From NCBI GenBank assembly GCA_964614065.1, contig CAZTJJ010000044.1, forward strand, positions 1 through 12,432: a DNA stretch of 12,432 nucleotides, given 5' to 3'. Under the pieces are notes generated by a model, which was given only the letters and a program-made list of their open reading frames with translations, did not search any database and had not been told where the DNA came from. This document shows, in pieces, positions 6,229 through 12,432 of the stretch; position 1 is the first letter of the stretch; every line of letters begins with the position of its first letter. The DNA comes from M55B111 sp964614065. GTDB taxonomy: Bacteria; Bipolaricaulota; Bipolaricaulia; M55B111. Both the position numbers and the translations under genes were made by a program.

Positions 6229-8841
6229 GTGAAGATGGATAGGGTCTTATCAATCGACGAAATTTACTCGAAAGTGCAGGGTTTTGACCTTGTGCTTACA
6301 GCAGAGGCAGCCCTCGCTGACGCTCTGAATAATCGAGTAGAGAGACCCAGAGTTGGTAAGCTTGCCTACACCCCGCAGAGACTAGTTTACTCAACGTTCC
6401 AGAACCAGGAATGCAAAGACGAAAGAGAGCTTTTCCTGCATGCTGTGCATAATCTAGATTTGACCTGGAAGGAAGCATCTTATTTACTGCGGAACGTCAT
6501 TAGCTACTGGAAAGAAACTGGTAGTCTCGAGGGCTTCTCTCAGTCAGCTGATTTCCAGACAGAACGAGTCGAGGAAATCCATGATCTAGCTGGCAACACG
6601 ACAAATATATATCGTGAGATGGAGAATTATCACATTAGTAAGGGCAGAAGCGTCTGTGTTGTGGCTCCTTATCAGCTAGACGCCCTGGATCAATCTATAG
6701 TTCCCGAAAACGCATCCCAACTTCCTATATTTGAGGAAAGAAAAGTGCAACTGCCTATATTCAGGGTGTTTCACTCCTCGAACCAACTTATCGGTGCGAC
6801 GGTAGATAATCTATTGAGATTGAATCCAGAACAAGTTGCTCTCGTCGTTCGACCCGAGAGTGAATATAATCCATTGATTCGGTCTCAGTTGCGCGATTTC
6901 GAGGTTGATTTTCAAGCTGCCGAGGATGTCCAGGATTCCGAGTCGTTGAGGACCCTGATCCGTTTCTTTCGCTTAAGCATCACTCGCCATAGGTTAACAC
7001 TCCGTGAGGTAAGACCCGTTTTTAGACATTTGGGTGCGGACTTTCCTACGAGAAGAGAAAATGAGTACCTGGAACAGATTGAGATACCTGAAATCCAGGG
7101 GATTTATCAATTACTAAAACGCGCAAGTACCAGCACGTTTGGTGAGTTATTTGTCATTATGGAAAACGAGGGATTGAAAGTTGCGGAAGGTGTCAGAGAT
7201 GTATTTGAAGAATTGCAGCTGTGGGATGAACCGATAACTGAACCTAACCTGAACAACCTTGAGTATTATCTGGATAGCTTCTCGGTTGAACGGGACAGAA
7301 CTGCCTCCGGGCTTATTCTTGCCGATCCAAGTTCCGTTGCTTTTGTGGATAGGCCGGTCGTTTTTTATTTGGGCATGACGGTGGGATGGGACTCAAAGGT
7401 TAATGATAAGCCCTGGAGAAACTTGGTTTGGCTGAGGGAGCGCAACCGGAAAAACTTTCAGGCATTGATTCAAAATGGTGATAGTCGTTTTTACATGGTT
7501 CAGGATATGAAATTGAACCGCGAGGTCACCCCAAGTACCTACTTCAATGAGCTAAACCCAGAAATTTCGAGTTTTACCGACGGTAAGGAGGAAAAAGATT
7601 ACCGCATTTACAGCAGGAGTGGGCCGGCTCCGAAGAATTTTTCTTCTCAGTATATTGAAAAGACAGCTGGAAATGTGAAGGTGATCTCTAAGTCGAGTCT
7701 GAACAAGCTCGTATATTGCCCGCGCGATTACTTTTTTTCAAATATTGTCGAGGAACCTGACAGGGATTATTTTCGGAAGGGAAATCTGTATCATGATTTT
7801 GGCGAGTTCTACGCGAATTTTCCCCAGTTTGTCGAACAGGAAGGATTACCTAAGTTCGTTGATCTAATGGTCCGGAGCGTGAAGCCGATAGTGGATGAGG
7901 TTCAGCTGGGAAGAATCCGGACGGAGTTCCGGGTTGGGATAAGAGCCATCAGAGATTATTTAAAGGAGAGACTACCTGAACTCATTGTGGATCTTGATTA
8001 TTCCGGGTATTCAGGAAGTGACCAGAAAAACTTTTTTGCTCAGGAGTTTGATCGACGGTTGAAAAGAACATTTACCGAGATGGATTTTTACAACGAGGAA
8101 ATTGGCCTCAAAGGGAAAGTGGACATGGTGCGCGGAAACAACCTGGTGGATTATAAAAGCGGAAGAAAGAGCACAGCTGCCAGCGTGGTGAAGAACTCCA
8201 ATATCGATCTTCTTAAGGATAAACCAAAGTTCCAGGCGCTGTCCTATATCACTCATCATAGACATGTCCACGGTGATCAGAAAATTGTTTTCACTTTTTT
8301 TCATTTTCTGTATGACCCTGGCAAGTCTCTACGTGGAGAATTCAATCTGGACGATTGCTTGACCACGGTTATCTATTATCCCTGGAAATTCGAGGAGTTT
8401 CTCACAAAGGATGAAGTTTTCGATTATTTGTACGGTTCCACGAGGAAGAAGCTTCTAGACGCTTTGGGTAGGGAACAGTTTCTGAAAATCTTATCCAATT
8501 TCCAGTTTGATAGAGGGGATTTCTACCGGAAGGAGACTGCACTGGTTCACCAAAAACAGCTGAAAGACTTGTGTAAGATGTATTTACGAGTGGGTCGAGG
8601 TAGTGATTACGATCTAACAAAAAATCAGCTGAGCGGGGCGGTTAAATCGATCCTCAAAACCTCATTATATCGATTAAGAACTAGAAACTACTTCCGTGAT
8701 GATGTGGACCTCTTCGAGAAGTTTGTCGCTAATACCTTGGTTGATTTAAATAAATGGCGCAAGACAAGATTTCCCGTTGGGGATAACGATCTGGACAAGG
8801 TCGATCATCGAGACCTCATTCTTCCGGGTGAGGGTCTATGA
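6229..8841 (+). CDS. AddB-like subunit: degenerate UvrD-type helicase with C-terminal PD-(D/E)XK nuclease
   Basis: The product is about 870 residues from GTG 6229. The N-terminal two thirds resemble an inactivated SF1 helicase: the segment where Walker A should be reads FDLVLTAEAALADALNNRV, with no GxGKT, and no DExx motif is visible. RPVVFYLGMTVGWD (about residues 375-390) recalls the AddB segment that precedes its nuclease. The C-terminal domain is a RecB-family nuclease: Cys497 in the KLVYCPRDYFF motif, His522 in GNLYHDF, Asp632 in KGKVDMV, Asp641 and Lys643 in LVDYKSG, and Gln669/Tyr673 in KFQALSY. In AddB and Cas4 the first Cys belongs to a 4Fe-4S cluster completed by three C-terminal cysteines; here only isolated Cys residues follow, so the cluster appears lost. 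The N-terminus resembles, from memory, haloarchaeal proteins next to UvrD-like genes. It overlaps the helicase gene by ATGA, implying coupled translation and complex formation. Confidence 0.8.
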   Translation: MKMDRVLSIDEIYSKVQGFDLVLTAEAALADALNNRVERPRVGKLAYTPQRLVYSTFQNQECKDERELFLHAVHNLDLTWKEASYLLRNVISYWKETGSLEGFSQSADFQTERVEEIHDLAGNTTNIYREMENYHISKGRSVCVVAPYQLDALDQSIVPENASQLPIFEERKVQLPIFRVFHSSNQLIGATVDNLLRLNPEQVALVVRPESEYNPLIRSQLRDFEVDFQAAEDVQDSESLRTLIRFFRLSITRHRLTLREVRPVFRHLGADFPTRRENEYLEQIEIPEIQGIYQLLKRASTSTFGELFVIMENEGLKVAEGVRDVFEELQLWDEPITEPNLNNLEYYLDSFSVERDRTASGLILADPSSVAFVDRPVVFYLGMTVGWDSKVNDKPWRNLVWLRERNRKNFQALIQNGDSRFYMVQDMKLNREVTPSTYFNELNPEISSFTDGKEEKDYRIYSRSGPAPKNFSSQYIEKTAGNVKVISKSSLNKLVYCPRDYFFSNIVEEPDRDYFRKGNLYHDFGEFYANFPQFVEQEGLPKFVDLMVRSVKPIVDEVQLGRIRTEFRVGIRAIRDYLKERLPELIVDLDYSGYSGSDQKNFFAQEFDRRLKRTFTEMDFYNEEIGLKGKVDMVRGNNLVDYKSGRKSTAASVVKNSNIDLLKDKPKFQALSYITHHRHVHGDQKIVFTFFHFLYDPGKSLRGEFNLDDCLTTVIYYPWKFEEFLTKDEVFDYLYGSTRKKLLDALGREQFLKILSNFQFDRGDFYRKETALVHQKQLKDLCKMYLRVGRGSDYDLTKNQLSGAVKSILKTSLYRLRTRNYFRDDVDLFEKFVANTLVDLNKWRKTRFPVGDNDLDKVDHRDLILPGEGL

Positions 8842-11618
8842 GCCCGGAGCCACAGGGTAATCAAACCAAGCTCATCGAAAGTACCGAAGGAGTTTATCTT
8901 GTCGACGCGGGCGCCGGGACAGGAAAGACATTTACCATAACCAGAAGGTACGCCCATCTGCTAGAGTCCGGCGTGCCACCGGAGGATATCTACCTTGCCA
9001 CTTTTACTGAAAACGCCGCCGAGAACATGAAAGAGGAGATAATTAATTACTGTGATTACGACGTTAGCGTGTTACGAGACGCCCCAATTTCTACGTTTCA
9101 CGGTTTTTGCCAGCGCTTACTGTTGAGTGACGGCTTTGATGTTCCATCGAAGCTTGGCATCAATGGTCAGATAACGGCGAATACGAAGACTATATCAAAC
9201 AAAGTCAGGGAAGTCGACGAGTTCCGTTCTTTTTATGACCGCTTTGTGGTTAGCTACACCAAATATGAAGATTTCTACCCTTTGATATACGATGCGTCAG
9301 ATCTCCTTAAGCTTATAAAGTCTCTCGGTGCTAAGGGGATATTTCCGACCAAGACCGGGTGGTACGGTCGGGGAAAGGAACTTCTTCTCGGAGATGACGG
9401 GCGTTTTCGGGCCGAGCTGAAGGAAGTCAATCGGCCGATACCGGGTAAAAGTGGCCCTAAGTATTCGAGGCTTTTAAAGAAATTGGGAAGTATGAGAAAT
9501 AAAACCTTTCTCCAAAAGAATGTGTCTAATAAGAATGACGCGAAGCTAGGTAAGCAGGTTGATTCCGAGGTCATGATGGAGGCGTTTCAAGAAGATCGGG
9601 AGCAGCTGATTCGGTTCGTTCACGATCTGTATTTTGACTACATAAAGTACGCTTTGGGAAGAAACTACATTAACTTTTCTTTTCAACTCATGTTTGCCTT
9701 TGTACTGCTGATGGAGGAGGATAAGCTTCGTCGGTCGACGCAGTTCGACTACGTGATGGTGGACGAGTTTCAGGATACGAACGAACTTCAGTTTAAGCTT
9801 TCTCTTTTGTTGTCTAAAACGGGGAATATCGCTGTGGTTGGGGATTGGAAGCAGAGCATATATGGCTTTCAGTATGCGTCCATACGAAACATCACGGATT
9901 TTCACGAAAGAATCAGGCACTACCACCGTCAGATAAATGAAGACAGAAAACGAGTTCCGTATGATGTCGGCGAGGTTCAAGAAATAGAACTCAGGACCAA
10001 CTTTCGATCATCGCAGACCATACTCGATTTCTCCGAGGGCGCGTTCAAGGTTAGGGGAAAAAAGCGAGAGCAGGTCGGATTGGACAGAGAGCTGGTTTCG
10101 CTTACCGCTCATAAGGATGAGGGAGACACGGAAGTAAAAGCGTTTTTCTCGGAAGAGGAAGTAGATGGTATTCTATCGAAGCTGGTTCAAGTAGTTCGGA
10201 AAAAGAAATATCAAGTTGACGGTAGGTCACTAAACTATAGCGATGTGGTCATTCTATCTCGCAATCGTGCTTTTGCAGAGCAGTTGACCAAAAGAGCCCG
10301 GGAGCTCGGTGTTCCTGTTTCTTACGAGGGTGGTGCAGAGATATTCAAGACAGACCCGTCGATTCTTTTATTGGCCTGGTTGAGAATACTGGTAAAAAGA
10401 GATTCGACAAGGGGATGGAGCGTTGTTCTCGATGACATTGGCTACAACATCGAGGAAGTAAAGCAGATCATAAGGCGTCGGGACTACCCCCCCGATACGT
10501 TGCAGTTTAAAGAGCGTCTGGAGTCTGCTTACGACATAGGTCAGATAGCCAGGGGTGTATTTAATCGTTATGGCTTTGATAATCCGTTTACAGACGCTAT
10601 TATAGTGTGTTTGCAGGAGATCTTTGATTCGGCCTATCTCAATCTTGGGGATATAGTGAACTTTATCGAGGAAAATATCCGAATAGGCGGAACCTACGAG
10701 GTCGATAGCGCAAGGCCGGACGCGGCTACCGTTCAAACTATCCACGCTGCAAAAGGTCTGGAGTACCCTGCTGTGTTCCTGGCTAACGTCAATCAGAGTA
10801 ATTTTCCCAGTACTAATTCCGGGGCAAAGCAAATCTTTTACGACGATGTACTTGGTTTGAGGCAACGAAAAGTTTATTCACCAGAAGAAGATTTTCCTTT
10901 TGACAATCTCTCGTCTTATTTGGTCTCTAGGGTCAGAGGGGTCAATTACGATGAAGAGAGAAGGCTGCTCTACGTAGCGTTGACGAGAGCAAAGAGTTAT
11001 CTCTATCTGTTTGCGGAAAAGGGTAAGGCAAGTAGGTTTTTTACGGATCTGGATCTGAACGCGGAAGAAATCAGTCCCGAGATTGGTGAAATCGAGCCCG
11101 CAGAGGCGAGTGGTAAAGAGTTGAAAGTCAGTTCCCCAGGATCGAAGCGGCCGATTAAGAAGGCCGTCCATAGCGTGATTGACTTGTCTTCCGTTGAGGA
11201 ATCACGGAGCGGGCGTGGCCCAGATTTTGGAACGAGGATGCATAGGTATGCAGAAGCCGTGGCCAGAGGCCAGGAAGATAAGCCACCTGAAGAGGACGAT
11301 GGATTAGAGGACAAAAGGAACATCTATCACTATATCCGATCTCTGAATGGGCAAATGTTCCCCGAACAGGACGTGCTGATTCCGAGGTTGGAGGAAGGTG
11401 ATAAGTATGTGTATCACGGCTCGATTGACCTGCTTCATGTCAAGGAAAATAGAGTGGAGGTCATCGATTTTAAAACTGATCTCGATAAGTCTCTCCAGGA
11501 TCAATATGTGAAGCAGGTTGGTATCTATAAACAGGCCGCCGAGTCCGAGTATCCGAAACGGAAGATTGTTGGAATAATTTTCTATACAGCCACTGGAGAG
11601 GTCGTGGAGCTCGATTGA
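8838..11618 (+). CDS. AddA/RecB-like ATP-dependent helicase-nuclease (UvrD family)
   Basis: The 926-residue product has every SF1A helicase motif. They are Gln9 (Q motif), Walker A AGAGTGKT (24-31), STFHGFCQ (Ia/Ib region), DEFQDT (309-314), GDWKQSIYGFQ (335-345), LRTNFRSS (385-392), TIHAAKGLE (634-642) and EERRLLYVALTRAK (706-719). The C-terminal domain is a RecB-type nuclease with His802 (TRMHRYAE), Asp864 (GSIDLL), Asp877 and Lys879 (VIDFKTD), and Gln893/Tyr897 (QVGIYKQ), so helicase and nuclease sites both look intact. It would unwind DNA from ends with ATP and cut the strands, as AddA does with AddB in bacterial recombination repair. At 926 residues it is shorter than typical AddA (about 1200), mostly in the regions between motifs. 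ATG 8838 overlaps the upstream stop; GGTGA at 8827-8831 is the likely binding site. The partner role with the upstream gene is inferred. Confidence 0.9.
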   Translation: MSPEPQGNQTKLIESTEGVYLVDAGAGTGKTFTITRRYAHLLESGVPPEDIYLATFTENAAENMKEEIINYCDYDVSVLRDAPISTFHGFCQRLLLSDGFDVPSKLGINGQITANTKTISNKVREVDEFRSFYDRFVVSYTKYEDFYPLIYDASDLLKLIKSLGAKGIFPTKTGWYGRGKELLLGDDGRFRAELKEVNRPIPGKSGPKYSRLLKKLGSMRNKTFLQKNVSNKNDAKLGKQVDSEVMMEAFQEDREQLIRFVHDLYFDYIKYALGRNYINFSFQLMFAFVLLMEEDKLRRSTQFDYVMVDEFQDTNELQFKLSLLLSKTGNIAVVGDWKQSIYGFQYASIRNITDFHERIRHYHRQINEDRKRVPYDVGEVQEIELRTNFRSSQTILDFSEGAFKVRGKKREQVGLDRELVSLTAHKDEGDTEVKAFFSEEEVDGILSKLVQVVRKKKYQVDGRSLNYSDVVILSRNRAFAEQLTKRARELGVPVSYEGGAEIFKTDPSILLLAWLRILVKRDSTRGWSVVLDDIGYNIEEVKQIIRRRDYPPDTLQFKERLESAYDIGQIARGVFNRYGFDNPFTDAIIVCLQEIFDSAYLNLGDIVNFIEENIRIGGTYEVDSARPDAATVQTIHAAKGLEYPAVFLANVNQSNFPSTNSGAKQIFYDDVLGLRQRKVYSPEEDFPFDNLSSYLVSRVRGVNYDEERRLLYVALTRAKSYLYLFAEKGKASRFFTDLDLNAEEISPEIGEIEPAEASGKELKVSSPGSKRPIKKAVHSVIDLSSVEESRSGRGPDFGTRMHRYAEAVARGQEDKPPEEDDGLEDKRNIYHYIRSLNGQMFPEQDVLIPRLEEGDKYVYHGSIDLLHVKENRVEVIDFKTDLDKSLQDQYVKQVGIYKQAAESEYPKRKIVGIIFYTATGEVVELD

Positions 11619-11657
11619 TTTCCTTATGTCAAGGGAACCGATCGTACAAATTCTATG

Positions 11658-11684
11658 GGGCTACTTGGTGGATTGAGGTTGCCC
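11658..11684. repeat. Hairpin 1 of the convergent spacer
   Basis: GGGC-T-ACTT pairs with AGGT-T-GCCC around a 9-base loop: eight pairs (one T-G) with one T-T mismatch. The 3' arm runs directly into the perfect palindrome CCCGCGGG (11682-11689), giving an alternative pairing. Confidence 0.4.
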
Positions 11685-11734
11685 GCGGGATGATTTATCT
11701 CTCATTCTTTTAGCAGTGAAAGCGTAAGGAAGAA

Positions 11735-11770
11735 GCGCCTATTTTTGCCCAGAGTGCCAGGGCTCGGTGC
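11735..11770. repeat. Hairpin 2 of the convergent spacer (nested stems)
   Basis: An outer stem GCGCC (11735-11739) with GGTGC (11766-11770) encloses an inner stem GCCC (11747-11750) with GGGC (11760-11763), separated by an asymmetric internal loop. The nine pairs include one G-T. Confidence 0.35.
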
Positions 11771-11795
11771 CTGATGACTCAAGAAAGTAGAATTA

Positions 11796-11802
11796 TTTTT
11801 TT
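11796..11802 (+). terminator. T-run, possible plus-strand transcription end
   Basis: Seven consecutive T follow an AT-rich stretch about 180 bases after the helicase-nuclease stop. Archaeal RNA polymerase commonly stops at such runs, with or without a hairpin. No comparable run was seen on the minus strand for the facing helicase gene. Confidence 0.4.
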
Positions 11803-11855
11803 GGACTAATTGGGGAACTTCGAACCTTTGAACATAACAAACCACATGTCAACTG

Positions 11856-12432
11856 CTAATTGACTAGTTTTTCTAGAATCATAATTGCAGCCTGTTTGTC
11901 AAGGTGTTCGTTTTCGTTTCCACATTTTGGTGAGTAAATGCAGGATGGACAACCTTCTTCGCAATCACAATCCCGGATAAGTTCATATGTACTTGTTAAT
12001 AACTGATTAATGAAATCGTAAATTTTCTCCGCAATCCCTATACCACCCTCGTACCCGTCGTAAATATAGATGGTTCCTCCTCCCTGGGAGCGATGAAAAG
12101 CTGAAAAACCACCGATATCCCACCTGTCACACATAGCGTAGAACGGCGTAAGAGAAATTAAAGCGTGTTCTATCGCGTGGAGGCCACCCTTTGGATCTCT
12201 TCCCTTCTTGGCGACTTCAGCTGTTATGTCTGGGGGTACGCGGATCCAGCTTCCTTCGGTGTCGAATTCCAGTGCTGGAAGGTCAAGCGGTCGAACGTCG
12301 ATTACCTCGTCATATTTCTTTATCTTGTAGTGAGAGTAAATCTCTGAGACCGAGACTCCGCCAAAATATACTTTTACCTTCTCCGTCTCTTTCTCCCTGA
12401 CGATCTCATTTACGTGAAGCTTACTATTCGAG
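11856..12432 (-). CDS. MrfA/YprA-like SF2 helicase, C-terminal DUF1998 region (5' end outside window)
   Basis: The minus-strand frame is open from the window edge to the TAG at 11856-11858, giving 191 visible residues; the ATG at 12134 is internal, not the start. The segment GGLHAIEHALISLTPFYAMCD followed by DIGGFS, GGTIYIYDGYEGGIGIAEKIY and the C-terminal cysteine cluster C-D-C-EEG-C-PS-C-IYSPK-C-GN is the signature of DUF1998, found at the end of DEAD/DEAH-type helicases of the MrfA (YprA) family. In Bacillus MrfA this region holds zinc-binding cysteines and the enzyme takes part in repair of mitomycin C damage. The helicase motor domains would lie upstream, beyond the window. It reads toward the AddAB-like genes; shared function is only suggested by DNA-repair theme and adjacency. 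The family also occurs widely in archaea with no proven role that I know of. Confidence 0.88.
   Translation of the reverse strand, partial: SNSKLHVNEIVREKETEKVKVYFGGVSVSEIYSHYKIKKYDEVIDVRPLDLPALEFDTEGSWIRVPPDITAEVAKKGRDPKGGLHAIEHALISLTPFYAMCDRWDIGGFSAFHRSQGGGTIYIYDGYEGGIGIAEKIYDFINQLLTSTYELIRDCDCEEGCPSCIYSPKCGNENEHLDKQAAIMILEKLVN

Larger units (their letters stand above)
11619..11855. other. Convergent spacer with predicted hairpins
   Basis: This 237-base gap lies between two genes reading toward each other. No credible protein gene was seen. It holds two predicted hairpins (11658-11684 and 11735-11770) and a run of seven T at 11796-11802. These could be 3' ends of the nuclease transcript or a small structured RNA. 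No match to tRNA, RNase P, SRP RNA or a complete C/D-box pair was found by eye. Confidence 0.45.

Noticed and set aside
9546..9980. 144-residue minus-strand open frame
   Set aside because: It lies entirely inside the well-supported UvrD helicase gene, spanning its DEFQDT and GDWKQSIYG motifs, and its translation has no recognisable domain.
10368..10865. 165-residue minus-strand open frame
   Set aside because: It is antisense to the helicase motif V region and shows no protein family features; a shadow frame.
11769..11780. C-box-like CTGATGA suggesting a C/D guide RNA
   Set aside because: No D box (CTGA) at suitable spacing downstream and no terminal stem were found.
11825..11840. GGTTCGAAG on the minus strand resembling a tRNA T-loop
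   Set aside because: The flanking bases do not form a 5-pair stem and no anticodon or acceptor stem could be assembled.
11836..11850. ACA trinucleotides suggesting an H/ACA guide RNA
   Set aside because: ACA is too frequent in this AT-rich stretch, and no hairpin with an upper loop pseudouridine pocket directly precedes it at the right distance.
12132..12134. ATG on the minus strand as start of a 92-residue protein
   Set aside because: The frame stays open to the window edge and the upstream residues (GGLHAIEHALISLTPFYA) continue the DUF1998 pattern, so this is an internal methionine.

Overview
The window most likely comes from an archaeal chromosome, probably a euryarchaeote. The first gene looks like the C-terminal end of a VIT1/CCC1-type membrane protein of a kind common in archaea. 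The clearest promoter elements are TATA boxes without a matching bacterial -35. Ribosome binding sites follow the GGAGGTGAT pattern. The helicase-nuclease pair resembles, from memory, two-gene sets seen in haloarchaea. None of this is decisive on its own, because SD motifs and most of these protein families also occur in bacteria.

Layout, left to right. Positions 1-258 (+) hold the end of the VIT1/CCC1-like protein. Positions 368-937 (+) encode a small nitroreductase starting at TTG. Three minus-strand genes then lie in transcription order 4330 to 923: an alpha/beta hydrolase, a URO-D superfamily protein, and an L-fucose-isomerase-like protein whose last codons overlap the nitroreductase 3' end. 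A divergent promoter region (4331-4668) has a TATA box on each strand and a central inverted repeat. From there the plus strand carries a carboxypeptidase Taq (M32 metallopeptidase). After a 39-base gap come two genes overlapping by ATGA: an AddB-like degenerate helicase with a PD-(D/E)XK nuclease, and an AddA/RecB-like UvrD helicase also with a PD-(D/E)XK nuclease. A 237-base convergent spacer (11619-11855) contains two predicted hairpins and a T-run. The window closes with the C-terminal part of a minus-strand MrfA/YprA-like SF2 helicase (DUF1998, cysteine cluster), cut by the window edge.

How the genes may work together. The two large plus-strand genes look like a two-subunit, two-nuclease DNA end-processing machine of AddAB type: one subunit has all the helicase motifs, the other has none that can be recognised, and both have complete nuclease residues. 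A second DNA-repair-type helicase faces them. The minus-strand trio looks like an anaerobe carbohydrate or small-molecule catabolic group whose substrate cannot be read from the sequence. No rRNA, tRNA, CRISPR, transposon or integrase was seen.
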